From: Streptomyces sp. P3
Lineage (GTDB): Bacteria > Actinomycetota > Actinomycetes > Streptomycetales > Streptomycetaceae
DNA: 64,000 nt
Direction of reading: 5' to 3'
Assembly: GCF_003032475.1 (NCBI RefSeq)
Contig: NZ_CP028369.1
Span: 4,278,001 to 4,342,000 of the forward strand
Position 1 is the first letter of the stretch; the number at the start of each line of letters is the position of its first letter. The position numbers were made by a program, and so were the translations under genes. Of the stretch, positions 55,994-64,000 are shown in pieces. The notes below the pieces were generated by a model. It saw only the letters and a list, made by a program, of their open reading frames with translations. It made no database searches and was not told the DNA's origin.

Positions 55994-56357
55994 GCGTTCT
56001 CGCCGTGAGCGCCCGCAGGCGCGGCCCGGGAAGGGTTCCGCCCATCGCGTCGCCCGGCTCGGCACCCGGCTCGGCGGCGCGCGGCGGTTTCCGCGCCGGC
56101 CCGGGAGCGAGCGACCGCCGCCGTGGGCCGCGCACCGCGCCGGCCGCCCCGCCGTCGCCGCCCGGCGCGGCGGCGGTCACGCGCTCCCGGAGACGGGGCG
56201 TCGCGCGCCGGGAGAGCCGTGCGGCAGGGCCGCGTGCGCGGTGTCCCCGGTGGCGACGGCGTCCACGACACCGATGGTGTCCACGATGTCGCCCCGCTCA
56301 CCCGGCGCCGAGTCGGCGCGCGCCCGGTAGGTCCCCGTCCCATCGGCGCGCGCCCGG
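55994..56357. other. Intergenic region with a short direct repeat
   Basis: No convincing gene is present. Frames on both strands are Arg/Gly/Pro-rich shadows without ribosome sites. The 16-bp direct repeat tcggcgcgcgcccggt occurs at 56313-56328 and 56343-56358, the second copy reaching the stop codon of the next gene. Confidence 0.5.
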
Positions 56358-57326
56358 TCAGGCCCAGTCCCAGCCGATGCCCACCATGCCCGACCGAACC
56401 CGCGGCTCCACGAGGTGCACCGAGCGGTGCCGGCCGCTGAGCGCCAGTTCCTGGAGGCCGCCGCGCGGAGCCGCCGCCGAGTGCTGGGTGAAGCGGTGGC
56501 AGTGCACCGGAAGCGTGTTCTCCGTGAAGCGGATCTGGAGGGCGTACTGGCCGCCGGCCGTCCCGAAGCCGCGCACGTACTCGCGACACACGCCGGCGGT
56601 GCCGTCCTCGACGCCGTAGCGGAAGAGGAACGTGTCGCCGGCCCGCAGCCGGGTGTCGAACAGGAACTCCGCCACGAGCACGCCGGCGTCGTGATGACGG
56701 CGGACGCGGCCGGCCCGGCAGTTCTCCAGGGCATGCACGGTCATCCGCTCCGGCGCGCAGCCCGGGTCACCGTGATGGACGGCGACGAAGCGGTCGACGC
56801 CGTCGCGATGGGCGCGCACGATGTGCTGCGACTCCCGGCCGGACAGCTCCCGGCGCGCCCCGATGCGCACCCGCTCGTGATGGCCGAGCGTGTGCAGACC
56901 CCCGTCCACGGAGCACTCCAGTTCGCCGAGCAGTTGTTCGAGAGCCCCGGAGGCCTGGAGCAGCGAACGGTAGGAGCGGCCCGCGGACGCCCTCGCCGAC
57001 GCGCTCCCGTGTGCGTCGTCGGACTCCGCGAGCAGCCGGATGAGGGACTCGTCCGGTAGTTGCAGGATCTCCTCCAGCGCGCGCACGGCGCGCAGCGACT
57101 CGGGGCGCTGCGGCCGCCGGGCGCCCTGCTGCCAGTAGCTCAGGCTGGTGACGCCCACCCGGACCCCGTACCGCGACAGATGATGCTGGACGCGTTGCAG
57201 CGGCAGTCCGCGGGCGGCGATCGCGGCACGCAGCGCCACGTGGAAGGGGCCGCCCTGCAGGGCCGTGTCCAGTTCCGCGGCGGGGGCCTGGCCGGCGGTG
57301 TCCGCGTGCTGTGGGGCGTGCGGCAT
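56358..57326 (-). CDS. XRE-like regulatory protein, unknown
   Basis: This 322-residue protein has an N-terminal helix-turn-helix-like segment (AIAARGLPLQRVQHHLSRYG, VTSLSYWQQGARRPQR, about residues 35-75), as in transcription regulators that pair with the LGT-type XRE motif. A beta-rich C-terminal half has LQIRFTENTLPVHCHRF and ends near GRHRSVHLVEP. The target and the ligand are unknown. The ATG at 57326 has aaagg 8 nt upstream; a GTG 27 bases earlier is possible. It is divergent from the uvrC operon. Confidence 0.75.
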   Translation of the reverse strand: MPHAPQHADTAGQAPAAELDTALQGGPFHVALRAAIAARGLPLQRVQHHLSRYGVRVGVTSLSYWQQGARRPQRPESLRAVRALEEILQLPDESLIRLLAESDDAHGSASARASAGRSYRSLLQASGALEQLLGELECSVDGGLHTLGHHERVRIGARRELSGRESQHIVRAHRDGVDRFVAVHHGDPGCAPERMTVHALENCRAGRVRRHHDAGVLVAEFLFDTRLRAGDTFLFRYGVEDGTAGVCREYVRGFGTAGGQYALQIRFTENTLPVHCHRFTQHSAAAPRGGLQELALSGRHRSVHLVEPRVRSGMVGIGWDWA

Positions 57327-57628
57327 GCAAGGGGCCTTTCTGTGAATGCTCACGACGGTTGGTCGGACCGTTCGTGCGAAGGGCCGGGGCCTGGCCGGCC
57401 ACGCGGAGCGTCTTCACATCCGAAAGGCGGCGTTCAGGTCCCGAGTTCCCCCGCATTGAAGCGTGTTGACCAAGTCCCGACAACACCTGATGCCCGAGTG
57501 GCATGTGCGTGTGGCCGAGTCGACGCCCTCGGCCCCACCTCTGTCGCGCCCCGGCCCCGCCCGTCCCGTGCCCGTGCCCGCACGGGGCCCGGAAGGCCGC
57601 CCCGGCCGTTGTCCACAGCCCCACCGGA

Positions 57629-57651
57629 GTGTCACCCCGCGCCAGTAGGGT
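57629..57651 (+). promoter_or_regulatory. Weak PafBC-type promoter of uvrC
   Basis: GTGTCACCC (57629-57637), 8 bases and TAGGGT (57646-57651). Only the core TGTCA of the -35 box matches, but the -10 is the preferred TAGGGT and it ends 7 bases before the uvrC ATG, the same geometry as uvrB. The remaining gap, 57327-57628, shows nothing else. Confidence 0.5.
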
Positions 57652-57658
57652 GTGAGAC

Positions 57659-59851
57659 ATGGCCGATCCCTCCAGCTACCGCCCCAAGCCGGGACAGATC
57701 CCGGACTCTCCCGGGGTGTACCGGTTCCGCGACGAGCACCGCCGGGTGATCTACGTCGGGAAGGCGAAGAGCCTGCGCCAGCGCCTGGCGAACTACTTCC
57801 AGGATCTGGCGGGCCTGCACCCGCGCACCCGCTCGATGGTCACCACGGCCGCGTCGGTGGAGTGGACGGTGGTGTCCACGGAGGTCGAGGCGCTGCAGCT
57901 GGAGTACTCCTGGATCAAGGAGTACGACCCCCGGTTCAACGTCAAGTACCGCGACGACAAGAGCTACCCGTACCTCGCGGTCACGATGAACGAGGAGTAC
58001 CCGCGCGTGCAGGTGATGCGCGGCCAGAAGAAGAAGGGCGTCAGGTACTTCGGGCCGTACGCGCACGCGTGGGCGATCCGGGACACGGTCGACCTGCTGC
58101 TGCGCGTCTTCCCCGTGCGCACCTGCTCCGCCGGCGTCTTCAAGAACGCGTCGCGCACCGGCAGGCCCTGTCTGCTCGGCTACATCGGCAAGTGCTCCGC
58201 GCCCTGTGTGGACCGCATCGGCGCCGACGACCACCGGGAACTGGCCGACGAGTTCTGCGACTTCATGACCGGCCGCACCGGCACCTACCTGCGCCGTCTG
58301 GAGAAGCAGATGGCGCAGGCGGCCGACGAGATGGAGTACGAGCGGGCCGCCCGTCTGCGCGACGACATCGAGGCCCTGAAGAAGGCCATGGAGAAGAACG
58401 CGGTCGTGCTCGCGGACGCGACCGACGCCGACCTGATCGCCGTCGCCGAGGACGAGCTGGAGGCGGCCGTCCAGATCTTCCACGTCCGCGGCGGGCGGGT
58501 GCGCGGTCAGCGCGGCTGGGTGACCGACAAGGTCGAGGACGTCACGACCGGCGCCCTCGTCGAGCACGCCCTCCAGCAGTTGTACGGCGAGGAGCGCGGC
58601 GACTCCGTCCCCAAGGAGGTCCTGGTTCCCGCCCTGCCCGAGCCCGTGGAACCCGTCCAGGACTGGCTCACCGGGCGCCGCGGGTCGAACGTGTCCCTGC
58701 GCATCCCGCAGCGCGGCGACAAGAAGGCCCTGATGGAGACCGTCGAGCGCAACGCGCAGCAGGCGCTCGTGCTGCACAAGACCAGGCGCGCCTCCGACCT
58801 GACCACACGCTCGCGTGCCCTGGAGGAGATCGCCGAGGCGCTCGACCTGGACAGCGCCCCGCTGCGGATCGAGTGCTACGACATCTCCCACCTCCAGGGC
58901 GACGACGTGGTGGCCTCCATGGTCGTCTTCGAGGACGGCCTCCAGCGCAAGAGCGAGTACCGCCGCTTCCAGATCAAGGGTTTCGAGGGCCAGGACGACG
59001 TCCGCTCCATGCACGAGGTGATCACCCGCCGCTTCCGCCGCTACCTCGTGGAGAAGGAGCGGACGGGCGAGTGGACCGACGGCGAGAGCATCTCCGCCGA
59101 GGAGGCAGGGCTGCCTCCCGCCGACGAGGCAGGGCTGCCTCCCGGCGACGGCGCGGACGGCGTTCCCGGGCACGCCACCCAGGGCACGCGTGCCCACGAC
59201 GCCGGGGAGCTGCTGACCGACGCGGCCGAAGCGCCCCTGACCAGCAGCCTCAAGGACGAGGACGGTCGTCCCAGGCGCTTCGCCTACCCGCCGCAACTCG
59301 TCGTCGTCGACGGCGGACAGCCGCAGGTGGCGGCCGCCAGACGGGCGCTGGACGAGCTGGGCATCGACGACATCGCGGTCTGCGGCCTCGCCAAGCGTCT
59401 GGAGGAGGTCTGGCTGCCGGGTGACGACGACCCGGTCGTCCTGCCCCGCAGCAGCGAGGGCCTCTACCTCCTCCAGCGCGTCCGCGACGAGGCCCACCGC
59501 TTCGCGATCACCTACCAGCGCACCAAGCGGGCCAAGCGCTTCCGCTCCGGGCCGCTCGACGAGGTGCCGGGTCTCGGAGAGACCCGCAAGCAGGCGCTGA
59601 TCAAGCACTTCGGCTCGGTGAAGAAGCTGCGGGCCGCGACGATCCAGCAGATCTGCGAGGTCCCGGGGATAGGCCGCAAGACGGCCGAGACCATCGCCGC
59701 GGCCCTCGCCCGGGCGGTGCCGCCCGCCCCCGCCGTGAACACGGCCACCGGAGAGATCATTGAGGAAGAGGAACCCGGTGCCACGCCGGATTCCCCCGGA
59801 GACCCCGTCACCGCGGGCGCCCCGGAAGAACGACGGGGGCAGGAGACATGA
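57659..59851 (+). CDS. uvrC: Excinuclease ABC subunit C
   Basis: UvrC makes the two incisions of nucleotide excision repair. The 730 residues begin with a GIY-YIG nuclease domain ([20 protein letters not shown], about residues 18-37). Next come a cysteine segment near [20 protein letters not shown], the UVR motif that binds UvrB ([20 protein letters not shown]), the RNase H-like domain ([27 protein letters not shown]) and tandem helix-hairpin-helix motifs ([18 protein letters not shown]). A low-complexity insertion with a 24-bp repeat lies between the nuclease halves. The gene ends with an ATGA overlap onto rapZ. Confidence 0.97.
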   Translation: MADPSSYRPKPGQIPDSPGVYRFRDEHRRVIYVGKAKSLRQRLANYFQDLAGLHPRTRSMVTTAASVEWTVVSTEVEALQLEYSWIKEYDPRFNVKYRDDKSYPYLAVTMNEEYPRVQVMRGQKKKGVRYFGPYAHAWAIRDTVDLLLRVFPVRTCSAGVFKNASRTGRPCLLGYIGKCSAPCVDRIGADDHRELADEFCDFMTGRTGTYLRRLEKQMAQAADEMEYERAARLRDDIEALKKAMEKNAVVLADATDADLIAVAEDELEAAVQIFHVRGGRVRGQRGWVTDKVEDVTTGALVEHALQQLYGEERGDSVPKEVLVPALPEPVEPVQDWLTGRRGSNVSLRIPQRGDKKALMETVERNAQQALVLHKTRRASDLTTRSRALEEIAEALDLDSAPLRIECYDISHLQGDDVVASMVVFEDGLQRKSEYRRFQIKGFEGQDDVRSMHEVITRRFRRYLVEKERTGEWTDGESISAEEAGLPPADEAGLPPGDGADGVPGHATQGTRAHDAGELLTDAAEAPLTSSLKDEDGRPRRFAYPPQLVVVDGGQPQVAAARRALDELGIDDIAVCGLAKRLEEVWLPGDDDPVVLPRSSEGLYLLQRVRDEAHRFAITYQRTKRAKRFRSGPLDEVPGLGETRKQALIKHFGSVKKLRAATIQQICEVPGIGRKTAETIAAALARAVPPAPAVNTATGEIIEEEEPGATPDSPGDPVTAGAPEERRGQET
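59102..59143. repeat. Duplicated inverted repeat inside uvrC
   Basis: The 18-bp unit gaggcagggctgcctccc occurs twice at a 24-bp period (59102-59119, 59126-59143). Each unit contains the hairpin gaggcag-gg-ctgcctc. It encodes EAGLPP repeats in an insertion between UvrC domains. Confidence 0.8.
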
Positions 59852-60903
59852 CCGAGCACGACGCAGACCCCACGGACCGGCGGGAACCGTCGCCCACTAC
59901 TGTGCCGACAGCCGCGTCCCAGCAGGGACACGGGGATCCCGCCCAGCACCCCGCGGTCCCCGACGGCCCGCAGCCACAAGCACGCCATGAAGACGGAGCA
60001 CAGGTGAGTACCGACGTCTCGCCGCCCGGGATCCCCGAGGCGGCCATCCCCGAGCTGGTGATCATCTCCGGCATGTCCGGGGCCGGCCGTTCGACCGCGG
60101 CCAAGTGTCTGGAGGACCTCGGCTGGTTCGTCGTCGACAACCTGCCGCCCGCCCTGATCCCGACGATGGTCGAGCTGGGCGCCCGTTCCCAGGGCAACGT
60201 GGCGCGGATCGCGGTCGTCGTCGACGTCCGCGGCCGGCGCTTCTTCGACAACCTCCGCGAGTCGCTCGCCGACCTCGAGACGAAGGGCGTCACCCGGCGG
60301 ATCGTCTTCCTCGAGTCCTCCGACGACGCCCTGGTGCGCCGCTTCGAGGGGGTGCGGCGCCCGCACCCCCTGCAGGGGGACGGCCGCATCGTCGACGGCA
60401 TCGCCGCCGAGCGTGAGCTGCTGCGCGAACTGCGCGGCGACGCCGACCTGGTGATCGACACCTCCAGCCTCAACGTGCACGAACTGCGCGCCAAGATGGA
60501 CGCCCAGTTCGCCGGCGAGGAGGAGCCCGAGCTGCGGGCGACCGTCATGTCCTTCGGCTTCAAGTACGGCCTGCCGGTCGACGCCGACCTGGTCGTGGAC
60601 ATGCGCTTCCTGCCCAACCCGCACTGGGTCCCGGAGCTGCGCCCCTACACCGGGCTCAACGAGGAGGTCTCGGCGTACGTCCTCAACCAGCCGGGTGCCA
60701 AGGAGTTCCTGGACCGGTACGCGGAGCTCCTGCAGCTGGTCGCCGCGGGCTACCGCCGCGAAGGCAAGCGCTATGTGACCATCGCGGTCGGCTGCACGGG
60801 CGGCAAGCACCGCTCGGTGGCCATGTCGGAGAAGCTCGCCGCGCGCCTCGCGGCCGAGGGCGTGGAGACGGTGGTCGTGCACCGGGACATGGGACGGGAA
60901 TGA
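59848..60903 (+). CDS. rapZ: RapZ/YvcJ family nucleotide-binding protein
   Basis: This 351-residue protein is of the RapZ family. The N-terminal 65 residues are disordered; Walker [21 protein letters not shown] and Walker [13 protein letters not shown] follow, then the nucleotide-binding domain and the C-terminal RNA-binding/metabolite domain with [15 protein letters not shown]. In E. coli RapZ guides RNase E to a small RNA in amino-sugar control; in Gram-positives the role is less clear. The ATG at 59848 overlaps the uvrC stop, and the gene overlaps yvcK downstream, so translation is coupled along the operon. Confidence 0.95.
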   Translation: MTEHDADPTDRREPSPTTVPTAASQQGHGDPAQHPAVPDGPQPQARHEDGAQVSTDVSPPGIPEAAIPELVIISGMSGAGRSTAAKCLEDLGWFVVDNLPPALIPTMVELGARSQGNVARIAVVVDVRGRRFFDNLRESLADLETKGVTRRIVFLESSDDALVRRFEGVRRPHPLQGDGRIVDGIAAERELLRELRGDADLVIDTSSLNVHELRAKMDAQFAGEEEPELRATVMSFGFKYGLPVDADLVVDMRFLPNPHWVPELRPYTGLNEEVSAYVLNQPGAKEFLDRYAELLQLVAAGYRREGKRYVTIAVGCTGGKHRSVAMSEKLAARLAAEGVETVVVHRDMGRE

Positions 60904-61967
60904 CGGGACGTTCTCCACGGCTCGGCCGGCTGCGCAGGGTCGCCCCGGAGGGGCGCACGGGCCGGCCGGCCGAGGCCCGCGGCGGCAAACCACGCCGCCG
61001 CGGCGCCCAGCCCAAGGTGGTCGCCCTGGGCGGCGGCATGGGCCTGTCCGCCTCGCTCACCGCACTGCGCCGGATCACCGGCGACCTCACCGGCGTGGTC
61101 ACGGTGGCCGACGACGGCGGCTCCAGCGGACGCCTGCGCGAGGAACTGGGCGTCCTGCCGCCCGGCGACCTGCGCAAGGCGCTCGCCGCGCTGTGCGGCG
61201 ACGACGACTGGGGTCAGACCTGGGCCCGGGTCATCCAGCACCGCTTCCAGTCGCAGGGCGAGATCAACGGCCACGCGGTGGGCAACCTGCTGATCGTCGC
61301 CCTGTGGGAGCAGCTCGGCGACCACGTGCAGGCCCTCGACCTGGTCGGGCGGCTGCTCGGCGCGCAGGGGCGCGTGCTGCCCATGTCGGCCGTGCCGCTG
61401 GAGCTCCAGGCGTTGGTGAAGGGGCACGATCCCGAGCGGCCCGACGACGTCGACACGGTCCGGGGACAGGCGACCGTGGCGCTGACACCGGGCGAGGTGC
61501 AGTCCGTGCACCTGGTGCCGCACGACCCGCCGGCCGTCCCGGAGGCCGTCGAAGCGGTCCTGGACGCCGACTGGGTGGTGCTGGGGCCGGGCTCCTGGTT
61601 CTCCTCGGTCATGCCGCATCTGCTGGTGCCCGACCTGCTCGACGCGCTCATGGAGACGAAGGCGCGCCGGGTGCTCTCGCTGAACCTCGCTCCGCAACCC
61701 GGTGAAACCGACGGCTTCTCACCGCAGCGTCATTTGGAGGTTTTGGGACGACACGCCCCTAAACTCGCCCTGGACGTGGTGCTGGCCGACGAGGCCGCCG
61801 TGCCCGACCGCGACTCGCTGGCCGACGCCGCCAAGAGGTTCGGAGCCGCGGTCGAGCTGGCGCCGGTGGCCCGGCCCGACGGAACCCCGAGGCACGACCC
61901 GGAGCTGTTGGCCGCCGCGTACGACCGTATTTTTCGGATGCATGGAAGGATCGGCCCATGGCGATGA
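60900..61967 (+). CDS. yvcK: YvcK/GlmR family protein (CofD-like)
   Basis: This 355-residue protein has the glycine-rich nucleotide-sugar-binding start [20 protein letters not shown], then [20 protein letters not shown] and [12 protein letters not shown], as in 2-phospholactate transferase-like proteins. YvcK/GlmR binds UDP-GlcNAc and controls carbon flow to cell-wall precursors in Bacillus and mycobacteria. The ATG overlaps the rapZ stop codon by 4 nt, and the gene overlaps whiA by 10 nt. Confidence 0.95.
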   Translation: MTGRSPRLGRLRRVAPEGRTGRPAEARGGKPRRRGAQPKVVALGGGMGLSASLTALRRITGDLTGVVTVADDGGSSGRLREELGVLPPGDLRKALAALCGDDDWGQTWARVIQHRFQSQGEINGHAVGNLLIVALWEQLGDHVQALDLVGRLLGAQGRVLPMSAVPLELQALVKGHDPERPDDVDTVRGQATVALTPGEVQSVHLVPHDPPAVPEAVEAVLDADWVVLGPGSWFSSVMPHLLVPDLLDALMETKARRVLSLNLAPQPGETDGFSPQRHLEVLGRHAPKLALDVVLADEAAVPDRDSLADAAKRFGAAVELAPVARPDGTPRHDPELLAAAYDRIFRMHGRIGPWR

Positions 61968-62947
61968 CGGCAGCGGTGAAGGACGAGATCTCCCGGCTCC
62001 CCGTCACCCGTACCTGCTGCAGAAAGGCGGAGGTCTCCGCCATCCTGCGGTTCGCCGGCGGCCTCCACCTGGTGAGCGGGCGCATCGTGATCGAGGCGGA
62101 GCTGGACACGGCGATGGCGGCCCGCCGGCTCAAGCGGGACATCCTGGAGATCTTCGGCCACGGCTCGGAGCTGATCGTGATGGCGCCCGGCGGTCTGCGC
62201 CGCGGTTCGCGCTACGTCGTGCGGGTGGTCGCCGGCGGTGACCAGCTCGCCCGGCAGACGGGGCTCGTGGACGGCCGCGGACGCCCCATCCGGGGCCTGC
62301 CCCCGCAGGTGGTCTCCGGCGCGACCTGCGACGCGGAGGCGGCCTGGCGCGGCGCCTTCCTGGCGCACGGTTCGCTCACCGAGCCCGGCCGCTCGTCGTC
62401 GCTGGAGGTGACCTGCCCGGGCCCCGAGGCCGCGCTCGCGCTGGTCGGCGCGGCCCGACGGCTCTCCATCGCGGCGAAGGCCCGCGAGGTGCGCGGGGTC
62501 GACCGGGTCGTGGTCCGCGACGGCGACGCGATCGGCGCCCTGCTTACCCGGCTGGGCGCGCACGAGTCGGTGCTGGCCTGGGAGGAGCGCCGGATGCGCC
62601 GCGAGGTGCGCGCCACGGCCAACCGGCTCGCCAACTTCGACGACGCCAACCTGCGCCGCTCGGCGCGCGCCGCGGTGGCCGCCGGAGCCCGTGTCCAGCG
62701 CGCCCTGGAGATCCTCGGCGACGAGGTGCCCGAGCATCTCGCGGCGGCCGGCCGGCTGCGCATGGACCACAAACAGGCCTCCCTGGAGGAGCTCGGCGCG
62801 CTCGCCGATCCGCCGCTGACGAAGGACGCGGTGGCCGGGCGGATCCGCCGGCTGCTGGCGATGGCCGACAAGCGGGCCTCGGACCTCGGGATCCCGGGCA
62901 CGGAGTGCAACCTGAGTGAGGAGCTCGCCGACAACCTGGTGGGCTGA
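61958..62947 (+). CDS. whiA: Sporulation transcription regulator WhiA
   Basis: WhiA, with WhiB, starts sporulation septation and the halt of aerial growth in Streptomyces. The 329 residues have a LAGLIDADG-like N-terminal domain ([33 protein letters not shown]) and a C-terminal helix-turn-helix ([29 protein letters not shown]), which reads its GACAC-type site. It has the normal length. The ATG at 61958 is the first of two ([10 protein letters not shown]); the second is at 61964. The gene is last in the uvrC-rapZ-yvcK-whiA operon and overlaps yvcK by 10 nt. Confidence 0.97.
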   Translation: MAMTAAVKDEISRLPVTRTCCRKAEVSAILRFAGGLHLVSGRIVIEAELDTAMAARRLKRDILEIFGHGSELIVMAPGGLRRGSRYVVRVVAGGDQLARQTGLVDGRGRPIRGLPPQVVSGATCDAEAAWRGAFLAHGSLTEPGRSSSLEVTCPGPEAALALVGAARRLSIAAKAREVRGVDRVVVRDGDAIGALLTRLGAHESVLAWEERRMRREVRATANRLANFDDANLRRSARAAVAAGARVQRALEILGDEVPEHLAAAGRLRMDHKQASLEELGALADPPLTKDAVAGRIRRLLAMADKRASDLGIPGTECNLSEELADNLVG

Positions 62948-62957
62948 TCGGCCGTCA

Positions 62958-63003
62958 GAAGGCCGGTGGGGGCGTCCGATCGGGCGACCTCACCGGCTTT
63001 TGT
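62958..63003 (+). terminator. Terminator after whiA
   Basis: Gccggtg (62962-62968) pairs with caccggc (62991-62997) and is followed by ttttgt, a rho-independent pattern that is unusual for its T-run in this GC-rich genome. Confidence 0.7.
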
Positions 63004-63091
63004 CTGGCTATGAGGCGCTCTTGACTGGATCATGGACTGTCATGAGCCTGGCAGAGTTCGCTGCTGTGGCGAACTCACGCTAGGGGGGTTC

Positions 63092-64000
63092 ATGAGACCT
63101 AGAGCGAGATCGATCCTCGCTGTCGGCGCACTCCTGCTCGGCGGAGCGGCACTCGCGCCCATCGCCCAGGCGCAGCCCGCACACGCACCGAAGCCCGATC
63201 CGGCCGAGGTCAAGGTCTTCCGGGCCGAGGTCAGCGGAGCGCAGGTACCCCTGCTGCTGGCGGCCGGCCAGGACGGGCACGAACTCAGCGAGCAGGTGCC
63301 CGCGAAGGGCACCGCGACCGTCGAGGTCTACCTGACCGACGATCAGGCGAAGAAGCTCGGCAAGCAGGGTGTCCGGCTCGCCGAGCACACGATGTCGGCC
63401 ACGTCCGAGAAGCGCGTGGAGGCCGCCGCCCAGGGCGTGTTCCGCCCGTACAGCGGAAGCGGCGGCCTGCGGGAGGAGATCCTGCGCACCGGCCGGCAGA
63501 ACCCCGGCCTCACCAAGGTCGTCTCCCTCGGCAAGACCGTGAACGGGCAGGACATCCTCGCCCTCAAGCTGACCAGGGACGCGAAGAAGTCCGCCGACGG
63601 CTCCAAGCCCTCGGTGCTGTACATGTCCAACCAGCACGCGCGCGAGTGGATCACCCCCGAGATGACCCGGCGGCTGATGCACTACTACCTGGACAACTAC
63701 CGCACCGACAAACGCGTCAAGAAGATCGTCGACTCCAACGAGCTGTGGTTCGTCCTGTCGGCCAACCCCGACGGCTACGACTACACCTTCAAGAGCACCG
63801 ACAACCGCATGTGGCGCAAGAACCTGCGGGACGTCAACGGCGACGGCGCGATCTCCACCGGTGACGGCGTCGACCTCAACCGCAACTTCGCCTACAAGTG
63901 GGGCTACGACAACGAGGGTTCGTCACCGAACCCCACCAGCGAGACCTACCGCGGCGCGAAACCCGCCTCCGAGCCCGAGACCAGGGCGCTCGACGCCTTC
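63092..64000 (+). CDS. Secreted M14 zinc carboxypeptidase, 5' part
   Basis: The first 303 residues are visible and the gene runs off the window end. An N-terminal signal peptide (SILAVGALLLGGAALAPIAQ then AQPAHA) is followed by a short propeptide. The M14 catalytic domain has the zinc ligands HxxE in SNQHAREWITPEMTRRLMHY, then NPDGYDYTFKSTDNRMWRKN and DGVDLNRNFAYKWGYDNEGS with the substrate-binding Asn-Arg. It would remove C-terminal residues from peptides outside the cell. The ATG at 63092 has gggggg directly upstream. A TTGACT (63022-63027) may be part of its promoter. Confidence 0.92.
   Translation, partial: MRPRARSILAVGALLLGGAALAPIAQAQPAHAPKPDPAEVKVFRAEVSGAQVPLLLAAGQDGHELSEQVPAKGTATVEVYLTDDQAKKLGKQGVRLAEHTMSATSEKRVEAAAQGVFRPYSGSGGLREEILRTGRQNPGLTKVVSLGKTVNGQDILALKLTRDAKKSADGSKPSVLYMSNQHAREWITPEMTRRLMHYYLDNYRTDKRVKKIVDSNELWFVLSANPDGYDYTFKSTDNRMWRKNLRDVNGDGAISTGDGVDLNRNFAYKWGYDNEGSSPNPTSETYRGAKPASEPETRALDAF

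Noticed and set aside
56177-56357. Minus-strand frame ending GDIVDTIGVVDAVATGDTAHAA
   Set aside because: The only start is a weak internal GTG, there is no ribosome site, and the frame runs upstream into the next gene in the wrong phase.

Overview
The window is high-GC actinobacterial chromosome, almost certainly Streptomyces. The evidence is the very high G+C at third codon positions, frequent GTG starts, the run uvrC-rapZ-yvcK-whiA, and Streptomyces-type families: an XRE/DUF5753 + DUF397 + ATP-binding trio, a mycothiol-type maleylpyruvate isomerase fold, TerD/TerC, DUF2293 and PdxR-like MocR regulators. From memory, the order rpsA ... uvrB ... uvrA ... uvrC ... whiA matches the conserved core arm of Streptomyces chromosomes. 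No rRNA, tRNA, CRISPR array, prophage or intact insertion sequence was recognised.

Layout. 1-9.4 kb: the end of a DUF3068 membrane protein, hrpB, a methyltransferase that lacks a normal start codon, rpsA with a clear promoter and terminator, a PAC2 protein, coaE, a TPR protein and a second methyltransferase. 9.5-13.1 kb: DoxX, then a GntR regulator divergent from an NCS1 permease and a racemase-fold enzyme; a perfect 16-bp palindrome lies between them. 13.3-19 kb: small Streptomyces proteins, an FUSC-family membrane protein and a half-size ABC exporter. 19-21.8 kb: a WhiJ/AbaA-like regulatory locus (ATP-binding protein, XRE protein, DUF397) with two adjacent dyads. 22-36 kb: MocR regulator, solitary gltD, DUF1772, DUF2293, kinase-like, CBS and CorA proteins, psuK-psuG (pseudouridine breakdown), VOC, MFS, ogt and GDPD. 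36.6-47.3 kb: an MHYT sensor, uvrB, two TerD-domain genes, a riboswitch-controlled terC, a Ca2+/H+ antiporter, an S66 peptidase and aroQ. 47.3-52.6 kb: a degraded region, then DinB, an MFS exporter with its ArsR-type regulator, a metallo-beta-lactamase-fold hydrolase and a maleylpyruvate-isomerase-fold protein. 52.8-64 kb: uvrA, an XRE-like protein, the uvrC-rapZ-yvcK-whiA operon and the start of a secreted M14 carboxypeptidase.

The most striking non-gene signal is a repeated promoter, TTGTCRGTG-N8-TAnnnT, upstream of uvrB, uvrA, ogt and terD, with a weaker version at uvrC. This matches the RecA-independent, PafBC-type DNA-damage promoter known from mycobacteria. It would link all three nucleotide-excision-repair genes, an alkyltransferase and a tellurium-resistance-type stress gene in one regulon. 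At uvrB, uvrC and ogt the -10 element lies only 6-7 nt before the start codon, which predicts leaderless mRNAs.

The second signal is a yybP-ykoY manganese riboswitch before terC. Its P1 3' strand can pair instead, over 10 bp, with the terC ribosome binding site, giving a simple translational ON switch.
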